Positions 25,728-33,319 of a stretch of DNA of 38,279 nt are shown here, one piece after another (the first letter of the stretch is position 1; each line of letters starts with the position of its first letter). Source of the stretch: Chloroflexota bacterium (lineage in GTDB: Bacteria > Chloroflexota > Anaerolineae > Anaerolineales > Anaerolineaceae). Made by a program: the position numbers and the translations under genes. The notes under the pieces are model-generated. The model saw only the letters and a list, made by a program, of their open reading frames with translations. It was not told where the DNA came from and made no database searches. The stretch lies in assembly GCA_012514645.1 (NCBI GenBank), contig JAAYZW010000022.1, positions 1 through 38,279 of the forward strand. Reading direction: 5' to 3'.

Positions 25728-25749
25728 ATGCCGAGTTTTGGCTCGGCAT
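25728..25749. other. Hairpin upstream of the glmS promoter
   Basis: A perfect 8-bp inverted repeat ATGCCGAG (25728-25735) and CTCGGCAT (25742-25749) with a 6-base loop. There is no following T-run, so a terminator for the repeat-protein gene is possible but not shown. A second hairpin, CCGACA (25674-25679) and TGTCGG (25690-25695), lies nearer the stop codon. Confidence 0.5.
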
Positions 25750-25768
25750 ACATATTGCAGCCTTATTG

Positions 25769-25774
25769 TATAAT
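25769..25774 (+). promoter_or_regulatory. glmS promoter -10 element
   Basis: TATAAT, with a start point expected near 25781, about 15 bases before the ribozyme cleavage site. No good -35 is visible at 16-18 bases. Confidence 0.5.
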
Positions 25775-25794
25775 AGTACCAACTTGGAAAACTA

Positions 25795-25905
25795 AGCGCC
25801 TGACCCGCAGCAGCGGGTGACGAGGTGGGAGGTTTCTCCTCTCAAGAGGAGACTAACCATGGCAACATGGGAAAATCGAAAATTCGGCGGAAGCCTCCAG
25901 GGTTC
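25795..25905 (+). ncRNA. glmS self-cleaving ribozyme (glucosamine-6-phosphate riboswitch)
   Basis: Conserved glmS ribozyme blocks occur in order ahead of glmS. They are AAGCGCC (cleavage expected between A25795 and G25796), P1 ACCCGC/GCGGGT (25803-25808 with 25813-25818), GACGAGG (25819-25825), the P2 strand GGAGG (25828-25832) pairing CCTCC (25894-25898), and ATCGAAAATTCGGCGGAAGCC just before the second P2 strand. Between the P2 strands are two extra hairpins: TCTCCTC/GAGGAGA (25835-25841 with 25846-25852) and CCATG/CATGG (25857-25861 with 25866-25870) closed by a GCAA tetraloop. No P3-P4 domain is seen after P2. In the family, glucosamine-6-phosphate triggers cleavage and lowers glmS mRNA. 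Confidence 0.9.
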
Positions 25906-25941
25906 CCCTTTTTCCAAGAACAAGTAATCAAAGGAGCACTT

Positions 25942-27783
25942 ATGTGTGGAATTGTTGCCTACATTGGCTGGCAGGATGCCATGCCGATTGTCTTGGATGG
26001 ATTAAAAAAGCTGGAATACCGGGGTTATGACTCTGCCGGGCTGGCTATCCTTGAAGATAAAAAGATTGAGATAAGGCGAGTTGCCGGTAAAGTGGCAGCG
26101 TTGGAAAACCTGGTTTGCGAAAACCCCCTGGTTGGAAGTATAGGCATTGGTCATACCCGTTGGGCGACGCATGGCGTTCCAAATGAGCAAAACGCCCACC
26201 CGCATATGGGAGTGTCTGACCGGATTGTGGTTGTGCATAACGGCATTGTTGAAAACTTCCTGGAACTGCGTGAAGAGCTGGTGGCGAAAGGGGTTGAATT
26301 TAAATCTGAGACTGATACGGAGACGATCGCCCACCTGGTTGAGATTTATTATCGCGAAACGAATGACCTGGTTCTGGCAGTGCGCAAAACCCTGAAAAAA
26401 CTAAAAGGCGCGCATGGTTTGGTGGTGATGTCTACGGTTGAGCCGGAAAAACTGATTGCCGCGAGGCTGGGGAATGCCGGCGGGGTGGCATTGGGTGTCG
26501 GGGAAAATGAGATGTTCATTGCCAGCGACATCCCGGCGATTGTTAATCACACCCGCATGATGACCTTTCTGGAATCCGCGCATTTGGCAGTGGTGACACG
26601 GGATGGGTTTATGCTCCAGGACTTGGAAGGAGATTCGGTTAACGGGGTTGTGGAGGAGGTTCCCTGGGACGCGGTGGCAGCTGAGAAGGGGAAATACCGC
26701 CATTTTATGCAAAAAGAGATCCACGAGCAGGTTCGGTCGCTGGCAGATACACTCAGCGGCAGGATTGATTATGAAAGCCATCGAATATGGTTGCCCGGGT
26801 TGAATCTTAGCGCCGCGAAGGCGAAAAAAATCAAGAAAATCTTCATCACAGCATGCGGTACGGCGGCGTATACCGGTATGGTTGGCAAAACGCTGATCGA
26901 ACAAATTGCCCGCGTACCGGTTGAGGTAATGGTCGCTTCTGAGTTTCGTTATGCCGACCCAATTTTGGAAGAGGGCACAGTGGTCCTGGTAATCTCACAA
27001 TCTGGCGAGACAGCGGATACTCTGGCGGCAATGGAGGAGGCTCGCAGCAAAGGCACTGAAGTGTGGTCGATTGTCAACGCGATCGGCTCCCAGGCGATGC
27101 GCGTAGCTGATGGATCGATCTCGATGCAGGTTGGTCCTGAGATTGGGGTAGCCTCCACCAAGGCGTTTACCGCGCCAGTCTTGGATCTATATATGCTGGC
27201 GGTCTATCTTGCAGACCTGCGCGGCGGGCTGGAGGAAGCACGGAGAATCGAATTAATCGAAGATCTGCTGTCAGTCCCTTCGTTCGTAGAGAGAGCGCTG
27301 GCACGGGAGGATCAGGTCAGGGAAGTGGCGGAGCGCTATAAGGATATGCAAGGTGCGCTCTATCTAGGGCGTGGTATCAATATGCCAATTGCCTATGAGG
27401 GGGCGCTTAAGCTCAAGGAGATTTCTTATAAGCATGCTGAAGGGTATCCGGCTGGCGAGATGAAACACGGACCGATTGCGTTGGTTGATGAACACATGCC
27501 GGTGATTGTGATCGCGTCGCAGGATCCCTGGTATGACAAAATGGTCAGCCAGATTGAGCAGACAAAGGCGCGCAATGGTAAAGTGATCGCCATAGCGACA
27601 GACGGGGACGAGAGGATTGGAGAGCTTGCCGATGAAGTGTTGTGGATTCCGGCGGTTCCCTGGCTGCTGAGTCCTGTTGTGACGGTGATCCCGCTGCAGC
27701 TGTTTGCTTATCATGTGGCGGCTTTGAATGGTTTGGATATTGATCAACCGCGAAATTTGGCAAAGTCGGTGACCGTGGAATGA
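25942..27783 (+). CDS. glmS: Glutamine--fructose-6-phosphate aminotransferase GlmS
   Basis: A 613-residue enzyme that makes glucosamine-6-phosphate from fructose-6-phosphate and glutamine, the first step towards UDP-GlcNAc. The start is fixed by the catalytic Cys after Met (MCGIVAYIGWQ); an earlier in-frame start lies inside the ribozyme. The glutaminase domain has LEYRGYDSAGLA, IGHTRWATHG and HNGIVENF. Two SIS domains follow (ITACGTAAYTG, ISQSGETADTLAA, STKAFTAPV, EGYPAGEMKHGPIAL), and it ends in the characteristic PRNLAKSVTVE. SD AAAGGAGC. Regulation is by the upstream ribozyme. Confidence 0.97.
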   Translation: MCGIVAYIGWQDAMPIVLDGLKKLEYRGYDSAGLAILEDKKIEIRRVAGKVAALENLVCENPLVGSIGIGHTRWATHGVPNEQNAHPHMGVSDRIVVVHNGIVENFLELREELVAKGVEFKSETDTETIAHLVEIYYRETNDLVLAVRKTLKKLKGAHGLVVMSTVEPEKLIAARLGNAGGVALGVGENEMFIASDIPAIVNHTRMMTFLESAHLAVVTRDGFMLQDLEGDSVNGVVEEVPWDAVAAEKGKYRHFMQKEIHEQVRSLADTLSGRIDYESHRIWLPGLNLSAAKAKKIKKIFITACGTAAYTGMVGKTLIEQIARVPVEVMVASEFRYADPILEEGTVVLVISQSGETADTLAAMEEARSKGTEVWSIVNAIGSQAMRVADGSISMQVGPEIGVASTKAFTAPVLDLYMLAVYLADLRGGLEEARRIELIEDLLSVPSFVERALAREDQVREVAERYKDMQGALYLGRGINMPIAYEGALKLKEISYKHAEGYPAGEMKHGPIALVDEHMPVIVIASQDPWYDKMVSQIEQTKARNGKVIAIATDGDERIGELADEVLWIPAVPWLLSPVVTVIPLQLFAYHVAALNGLDIDQPRNLAKSVTVE

Positions 27784-27842
27784 TTTTGTTTTACCATCGC
27801 AGCGGTTTGAGGGCATTTCAAACAAAAAGGGGCAGAGGTGAC

Positions 27843-27859
27843 CGGCACGAGGAGTGCCG
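27843..27859. other. Hairpin between glmS and mrp
   Basis: Perfect 6-bp stem CGGCAC (27843-27848) and GTGCCG (27854-27859) with loop GAGGA. There is no T-run. The right arm and its continuation (GTGCCGCTAA, then TTGATAAAAGTG) recur in similar form at 37592-37619. Confidence 0.4.
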
Positions 27860-27878
27860 CTAAGATTGCCTGCTTTCC

Positions 27879-27907
27879 TTGATAAAAGTGCGTTCTCCCC
27901 GTAGAAT
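27879..27907 (+). promoter_or_regulatory. Promoter of the mrp-ricT-tat operon
   Basis: TTGATA (27879-27884), a 17-base spacer and TAGAAT (27902-27907) match the sigma-70 consensus well. The mrp start is 31 bases further on. Confidence 0.7.
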
Positions 27908-27938
27908 AAGCCTAATAAAAAACAAGTAGGAGAACACC

Positions 27939-28991
27939 TTGATAACTGAACAACAAGTACTTAATGCCCTCAGCCATGTCATGGACCCGGATTTACACCG
28001 TGATCTGGTGAGTTTGAAAATGATTGAAAATATTAAAATCGATGGCGAGAAGATCAGTTTTTCGATCGTTCTGACCACACCAAGCTGTCCACTAAAACAC
28101 CAAATTGAAGCTGATGCCCGGGATGCTGTTTTGACCATGACCTCAGCGAGCGAGGTTGATATTGAAATGACATCACGGATCAATGCTCCCAAAGGTTTGG
28201 ATTTGGGTGGCAATTGCTTCAAGCATGTCATCGCGATTGGATCGGGTAAAGGTGGGGTTGGCAAGAGCACAGTTTCGTTAAATATTGCCCTCGCTTTAGC
28301 CAAAGACGGCGCCAGGGTGGGTTTGCTGGATGCCGACATTTACGGTCCCAACATTCCACGCATGTTAGGTTTGGATCGTTTGCCTGACTCACCTGAAGGT
28401 GGCAAAATCAAACCTTCTGAAATTCATGGAATCAAAGTTGTTTCAATCGGCTTCATGGTTCAGCCCGGACAGCCATTAATCTGGCGGGGACCGATGCTTC
28501 ACTCTGCCATTCAGCAATTTCTCACTGATTTCGATTGGGGCGACCTGGATTACCTGGTTGTCGACCTGCCGCCTGGAACCGGCGATGTGCAGCTTTCGCT
28601 GACGCAATCGATGCCTGTCAGTGGTGCTGTCATTGTGACCACACCGCAGCAAGTGGCGGTGGATGACGCTTACCGGGCAGTGAATATGTTTGCCAAACTG
28701 GAAACGCCCTTGTTTGGAATCATCGAAAATATGGCTTATCTTGAGATGCCCGATGGCAGCCACCAATTTCTCTTCGGTGAAAAAGGCGGCGAACGCCTGG
28801 CAGCGCAGGTTGGCGTGCCTTTTCTTGGACGTATTCCGATCGACGCGAGAATCGGTTTAGGCGGGGACATCGGTAGCCCGGAGGTTCTGCAGGAATCACT
28901 GAGCCCGGCTGGCGAAGCGTTGATTGAAATCGCCAGAAATGTCGCTGCTGAAGCCAGCAAAGAGGCATATAGGAAGATCCAAGCCAGGTGA
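27939..28991 (+). CDS. mrp: Mrp/ApbC/NBP35-type iron-sulfur cluster carrier ATPase
   Basis: A 350-residue P-loop protein that holds and transfers Fe-S clusters. An N-terminal MIP18/DUF59 domain (1-85, VLNALSHVMDPDLHRDLVSL) precedes the deviant Walker A motif GSGKGGVGKSTVSLN, DADIYGPNIPRM, and VVDLPPGTGDVQL. The CxxC that bridges a cluster in many homologues is absent: the segment reads ENMAYLEMPDGSHQFLFG. The start is a TTG supported by AGGAG 6 bases upstream. First gene of an operon that continues to the tat genes. Supply of clusters to the many Fe-S proteins of the window is plausible but not shown. Confidence 0.92.
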   Translation: MITEQQVLNALSHVMDPDLHRDLVSLKMIENIKIDGEKISFSIVLTTPSCPLKHQIEADARDAVLTMTSASEVDIEMTSRINAPKGLDLGGNCFKHVIAIGSGKGGVGKSTVSLNIALALAKDGARVGLLDADIYGPNIPRMLGLDRLPDSPEGGKIKPSEIHGIKVVSIGFMVQPGQPLIWRGPMLHSAIQQFLTDFDWGDLDYLVVDLPPGTGDVQLSLTQSMPVSGAVIVTTPQQVAVDDAYRAVNMFAKLETPLFGIIENMAYLEMPDGSHQFLFGEKGGERLAAQVGVPFLGRIPIDARIGLGGDIGSPEVLQESLSPAGEALIEIARNVAAEASKEAYRKIQAR

Positions 28992-29005
28992 TATAATTAT
29001 TGACT

Positions 29006-30136
29006 ATGTCTGAACAAAAACTCATAAGAGTTCAATTTAAACGTATCGGCAAAACTTACTACTTTTCCGCCCCTGAAGATATGGAATTGCAGGTCGGAGA
29101 ATTTGTTATTGTTAACACAGCTCGCGGTAAGCAGATCGCTAAGGTCGCCAGCATTGAACAACATCCACCTGACCACGACCAGGAAGTGCAAGGCGTCGAA
29201 CGAAAAGCGACCCCGCGTGACCTGATTCTTCGGGATATGATCAAAGAAAAGGAAGCGGAAGCGCTTGAAAAAGCACGCGATTTCCTGAACAAACCGGAAT
29301 ACAAGGGTGTTAAGGCGATTGATGCCGAATATTCATTTGACTCAACACGCCTGACCTTATTCTTGACCTATGAAGATTTGCCAAATTTTAACATGCGCAA
29401 TTTTATCCGTGAGGCTGCGCCGATGTATACTGACACACGGCTTGAGATCCGCCAGGTTGGTCCCCGCGATATGGCAAAAGAAGTATCCGGGCTGGGCGCG
29501 TGCGGCATAGAAAAACGCTGCTGCTCCCGTTTCCTGACCGAATTTAGCTCGATTTCCATCCGGATGGCAAAGTCACAAAATGTCTCGCTGACACCAACAG
29601 AAATCACTGGTATTTGCGGAAGATTACGCTGTTGTTTGGCTTACGAACATGATATGTATGAAGAAGCCCGTAAATTGCTGCCCAAACGCAAGAAAAGTAT
29701 CCAGACACCATTAGGTGAAGGCAAGGTCATCCAGGTTTTACCGTTGAGCGATTCGGTAATTGTCAGCATCCCCGAGGTCGGTTCCCGCGAAATAACGCGG
29801 ACGGAGCTGGAAACCGGTGTGATGGAAGAGAAGAAACCTGTGCTGGCTGCCATCCAGTCTGAAGATACGAGCGATGACCATGATGTTGAAATGGTGCGGT
29901 TTGACCAGATCGGTCGACCGCCCAAGGGAGAAGAAAGCCGACCAGGCAGTACCAGCAAGACCCGCCAACGACGAGACCGTAGCATGCAGACGAGAACCGA
30001 AACCTTTGAAGAGCAAAGCGGGCAAGACCCCAAGATAGCTCAACCCAAAAGCAGCAAAGACAGTGCATCTTCCCGCAAAAAACGCGGTCGCAGGCCAGGA
30101 AAACGAGTCAGCCACGATGGAAGTAAAAGCAAATAG
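29006..30136 (+). CDS. ricT: PSP1-domain protein (RicT/YaaT family)
   Basis: A 376-residue protein. The PSP1 core has paired cysteines in CGIEKRCC (C166, C172, C173) and ICGRLRCCLAYE (C204, C209, C210), with the family stretch SISIRMAKSQNVSLTPTEI. In Bacillus, RicT/YaaT works with RicA and RicF in an Fe-S complex affecting RNA processing and development. A basic, Ser/Arg/Lys-rich disordered tail of about 90 residues follows the conserved part. A TTG at 29000 with better SD spacing (AGGTGA, 8 bases) is an alternative start. The tail end overlaps the next gene by 20 bases. Confidence 0.85.
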   Translation: MSEQKLIRVQFKRIGKTYYFSAPEDMELQVGEFVIVNTARGKQIAKVASIEQHPPDHDQEVQGVERKATPRDLILRDMIKEKEAEALEKARDFLNKPEYKGVKAIDAEYSFDSTRLTLFLTYEDLPNFNMRNFIREAAPMYTDTRLEIRQVGPRDMAKEVSGLGACGIEKRCCSRFLTEFSSISIRMAKSQNVSLTPTEITGICGRLRCCLAYEHDMYEEARKLLPKRKKSIQTPLGEGKVIQVLPLSDSVIVSIPEVGSREITRTELETGVMEEKKPVLAAIQSEDTSDDHDVEMVRFDQIGRPPKGEESRPGSTSKTRQRRDRSMQTRTETFEEQSGQDPKIAQPKSSKDSASSRKKRGRRPGKRVSHDGSKSK

Positions 30137-30854
30137 TCCGATAAAGTTCGATGAATGGCAGGAACCACAAAGAATCCTTGTGATCCTCGCTCATCCTGAC
30201 GACCCGGAGTTCTTTATGGGTGCCACTATCGCAATGTGGATTCAACAGGGGCACAAGATCGATTATTTGCTGCTTACAAAGGGCGAGCGAGGGCTGAGCG
30301 AAGAATACCCCAATGGGGAGGAGCTCAAGCTGGTTCGCCAGCGTGAGCAGCGCAGCGCTGCCGATGTTTTGGGGGTGGGCGAGGTCGATTATTTTGATCT
30401 CCCGGATGGCTTCATCGAACCAAGTTTCGAAAACAGGAAGCGCTTAACCGCTGAATTGCGTAAGCGCCAGCCTGATATCGTTGTCAGCAGTGATCCTCAA
30501 ACTTTTTTTCACCGCTTTTACATCAACCATCCCGACCATCGCGCGGCGGGCTTGCTGACCATGGAGGCTGTCTTCCCTGGTGCTGGAAACGCAGGATTCT
30601 ACCCGGAACAGTTGGCACGAGGGTTAAAAACCACCCGAATCTGCGAACTGTGGATGAGCCTGACGGTTGATCCAAATATCACACTGGATGTCTCAGATTA
30701 CTGGCAGATTCGTTTTGACGCCCTAAAAAAGCATGCATCACAGATCGGAGATCCCGCTTCCTTTGAGCAAAAATGGAACGAACGCCGCCAGGAAACGGCT
30801 GAGAGCGATGGGCTTTATTACGAGCACTTCAGACGGGTAATTTTGAGGGTCTGA
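30117..30854 (+). CDS. PIG-L/LmbE-type deacetylase
   Basis: A 245-residue zinc-dependent deacetylase of the LmbE/PIG-L family, acting on N-acetylglucosamine-type or related amides. The metal motif is AHPDDPE (H26, D28, D29) with a second His in NHPDHRAAG (H138, H141). LTKGERGLSEEYPNGEELKLVRQREQ is typical of the family. The start at 30117 is chosen because it lies near the domain; earlier in-frame codons are within ricT. Its stop overlaps the next start (TGATG). The substrate cannot be assigned. Confidence 0.85.
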   Translation: MEVKANSPIKFDEWQEPQRILVILAHPDDPEFFMGATIAMWIQQGHKIDYLLLTKGERGLSEEYPNGEELKLVRQREQRSAADVLGVGEVDYFDLPDGFIEPSFENRKRLTAELRKRQPDIVVSSDPQTFFHRFYINHPDHRAAGLLTMEAVFPGAGNAGFYPEQLARGLKTTRICELWMSLTVDPNITLDVSDYWQIRFDALKKHASQIGDPASFEQKWNERRQETAESDGLYYEHFRRVILRV

Positions 30855-32050
30855 TGGACCTGTTAGAACTGGCACTTAGTTATTTTCCGCAAACACAGAC
30901 AGACCGCAGGGTTTTACACCAACACCCTGAGTTGTCGTTTGAGGAGTACAAGACCTCCGAGTATGCTGCGACCCGGCTGAAGCAGCAGGGTTTCACTATA
31001 GGGGCATCCCTGGCTGAGACTGGTTTTGTCGCCAGTTTTGATACTGGCAGGCGGGGACCTTCCTTTTTGTTCCGCTTCGATATGGACGCGCTTCCTGTTT
31101 ACGAAGAAAATGAAGTCGATTATTGTTCCACCGTTCCCGGAAAAATGCACGCCTGCGGGCATGACGGACATGTTGCCATCGGTTTGACTATTGGCTGGAT
31201 GATCAATCAACTTCGCGATCAATTGGTAGGGTCGTATCATTTGCTATTCCAGCCTGCCGAAGAAATTGGACAGGGAGCGCTGAGAATGCTTGATGAGGGC
31301 GCTCTTGCTGGGCTTGGGCTGGACTATCTACTGAGCGCGCATTTGTGGAATGAGAAACCGTTCGGGTGGGTGGGTGTTACTCCTGGTGCGGTCATGGCGG
31401 CTTCGGGGAAATTTGAGATTATTGTGATGGGCAAAGGTGGGCATGGTGGGCAGCCACAGTCATCGATTGACCCGATCGTCGCTGCTGCCCAGATTGTCAA
31501 CGAGATCCAGACAATCGTAAGCCGAAATTTGAATCCACTAAACCCTGCGGTGATCAGTGTCTGCAGTATCAGCGGGGGAAAGACCTTTAACATCACGCCT
31601 TCGAAGGTTGAGATGGGCGGGACAATTCGGTATTTCTCGGATGAAAGTTACCAGGTTATAGCAAGAAGACTTAAGGATATCTGTGAGCATAGCGGTTATG
31701 CGATGGGCTGCCAGGTTCAATTGACGCTTGAACCCAAAACGAAAGCGACCATCAACGACCCGCAGGTTGCGGATGCTGTCAGGCAGGCAGCGATAAGAAT
31801 CGGGAATGAGACGGCATGGAAGCCAATTGCACCAATGAAGCTGGACACGACTTATAAAACCATGCTTTCTGAGGATGTTGGCGTGTTCCTGGAGCAGGTG
31901 CCGGGTTGTTTTGTTTTGGTAGGCGCAGGCGACTCGCCGGATGGCAATCAATTTCCGCACCATCACCCACGCTTTAATTTTGATGAACGAGCAATGCCGC
32001 TAACAGCTGCCCTGCTCTTACAGACCTGCCTTCAGCTGGCTGCGAGTTAG
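30854..32050 (+). CDS. M20-family amidohydrolase/carboxypeptidase
   Basis: A 398-residue metallo-hydrolase of the M20D group (hippurate hydrolase, IAA-amino acid hydrolase, N-acyl amino acid or N-acetyl-diaminopimelate deacetylase type). The motif HACGHDGHVAIGL supplies C101, H103 and H106; the acidic pair E136-E137 lies in FQPAEEIGQG, and H163 is in SAHLWNEKP. A dimerisation domain follows (GKGGHGGQPQSSIDPI). It is coupled to the PIG-L gene by a stop/start overlap, hinting that the two act on the same acylated amino compound. tatC begins 4 bases after its stop. Confidence 0.88.
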   Translation: MDLLELALSYFPQTQTDRRVLHQHPELSFEEYKTSEYAATRLKQQGFTIGASLAETGFVASFDTGRRGPSFLFRFDMDALPVYEENEVDYCSTVPGKMHACGHDGHVAIGLTIGWMINQLRDQLVGSYHLLFQPAEEIGQGALRMLDEGALAGLGLDYLLSAHLWNEKPFGWVGVTPGAVMAASGKFEIIVMGKGGHGGQPQSSIDPIVAAAQIVNEIQTIVSRNLNPLNPAVISVCSISGGKTFNITPSKVEMGGTIRYFSDESYQVIARRLKDICEHSGYAMGCQVQLTLEPKTKATINDPQVADAVRQAAIRIGNETAWKPIAPMKLDTTYKTMLSEDVGVFLEQVPGCFVLVGAGDSPDGNQFPHHHPRFNFDERAMPLTAALLLQTCLQLAAS

Positions 32051-32054
32051 TATC

Positions 32055-32783
32055 ATGGATGAGGAAACCGAGAAGTTACCGATTGTTACCCACCTGGACG
32101 AACTGCGAAAAACGCTGCTGTGGTCATTGGTTGGACTGCTTGCAGGCGTGATTGTGGCTGTTTTTTTCGTCAACCCGGTGCTGGCTTTTCTGACCCGACC
32201 AATCGGTGGCATGCAAAACCTTTACGCAATTGAGGTGACCGAGACGATGTCGGTTTACATGCGCGTGGCGCTGTTGGGTGGTCTGATTATTGCGTTACCA
32301 TGGATCACCTATCAATTGCTCAGCTTTGTCGGCAAGGGCTTAAAGATTAACGAGCGTAAAGGCATTTTTATTGCGCTGCCGTTTGCCGTTTTACTGTTCA
32401 TAGCAGGAGTGGCTTTTGCTTATTTTGTGATGCTGCCGACATCGCTTGCATTTTTCCAGGAAATCCTGGACGTCACCACAAGCATCCGCTTAAAGTCTTA
32501 CATCGGTTTTGCGACCAACCTTTTATTTTGGATCGGGATTAGTTTTCAGCTGCCGTTGATTTTCTTTGTGCTTACGAAGGTGGGGCTGGTTAACCCTAAA
32601 ATGCTGCTGAAAGGTTGGCGGGTTGCCATTATACTAATTGCGGTTTTGGCGGCGGTGATCACCCCTACTGGTGACCCGATCAATATGTTAATTTTCATGT
32701 TGCCGCTTTCTGTATTATATTTGTTAAGCATTTTGCTCTCCGCGCTGGCTGTCAAGCCTGCAAAGACGGAGGGAAAGGAGTAA
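32055..32783 (+). CDS. tatC: Twin-arginine translocase subunit TatC
   Basis: A 242-residue polytopic protein with six predicted transmembrane segments that recognises twin-arginine signal peptides. The N-terminal HLDELRKTLLWS is the family mark, followed by the ITYQLLSFVGKGLKINERK loop with its conserved Glu and ITPTGDPINMLIFMLPL near the end. Order is tatC-tatA-tatB-like, each within 4 bases of the next. The cofactor-loaded Mo hydroxylases of this window lack Tat signals, so they are not obvious cargo. Confidence 0.94.
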   Translation: MDEETEKLPIVTHLDELRKTLLWSLVGLLAGVIVAVFFVNPVLAFLTRPIGGMQNLYAIEVTETMSVYMRVALLGGLIIALPWITYQLLSFVGKGLKINERKGIFIALPFAVLLFIAGVAFAYFVMLPTSLAFFQEILDVTTSIRLKSYIGFATNLLFWIGISFQLPLIFFVLTKVGLVNPKMLLKGWRVAIILIAVLAAVITPTGDPINMLIFMLPLSVLYLLSILLSALAVKPAKTEGKE

Positions 32784-32785
32784 CT

Positions 32786-32983
32786 ATGGGTAGTCTGCAA
32801 TTACCAGAAATACTGTTGATCGCCTTCATTTTGCTGCTGATTTTTGGGGTTGGAAAAATTTCCAAAATTGGCGGCGAGCTTGGTCAAGGTATTAAAGCTT
32901 TTAAAGACGGCATGAGTGGTAAATCTGAAACTGATGTAACCGACCAGGAAAAGAAAGAAACCGACAATCAAAATCAGGATTAA
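32786..32983 (+). CDS. tatA: Twin-arginine translocase subunit TatA
   Basis: A 65-residue protein: one N-terminal transmembrane helix (LPEILLIAFILLLIFG), the FG hinge, then an amphipathic helix (GKISKIGGELGQGIKAFKDG) and a short charged tail. This is the standard TatA layout. It starts 2 bases after tatC and probably forms the protein-conducting oligomer. Confidence 0.92.
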   Translation: MGSLQLPEILLIAFILLLIFGVGKISKIGGELGQGIKAFKDGMSGKSETDVTDQEKKETDNQNQD

Positions 32984-32986
32984 TGG

Positions 32987-33319
32987 ATGGACTTCTTAAA
33001 TTTAAGCTGGATGGAGATCGCCTTGATCCTGGTTTTGGCATTTATCGTACTTGGACCCGGAAAACTGGTGAAAACCGGTAAGGACCTGGGAACCTGGATC
33101 AGGAAATTGAGCCGTGACCAGTTGTTCCGGGATGTGGTTCAGACGACTGACGAGATCCGGCGGTATCCACGCAAGATATTTGATGAAAGCTTGCTGGACC
33201 TACCGCCGCATGTCCAGTTGCAAGAAACGCAAGCGTCCGACCTGGAAACACAATCGGACGCTGCCACAGGGGCGCAAGAGGAGTCAGAACCTCCCTCAGC
33301 CAGTTCTCAAATTCCGTAA
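32987..33319 (+). CDS. tatB: TatA/TatB-family translocase subunit
   Basis: A 110-residue second TatA/B homologue: transmembrane helix WMEIALILVLAFIVLG, hinge LGPGKLVKTGKDLGTW, an amphipathic helix and an acidic, low-complexity tail. The Glu early in the membrane helix and the longer cytoplasmic part favour TatB, but TatA/TatB assignment by eye is not firm. Its last 24 bases overlap the end of the convergent GH31 gene. Confidence 0.8.
   Translation: MDFLNLSWMEIALILVLAFIVLGPGKLVKTGKDLGTWIRKLSRDQLFRDVVQTTDEIRRYPRKIFDESLLDLPPHVQLQETQASDLETQSDAATGAQEESEPPSASSQIP

Noticed and set aside
25825-25941. Longer GlmS with an N-terminal extension
   Set aside because: The extension is encoded by the glmS ribozyme, and the enzyme needs Cys directly after the initiator Met.
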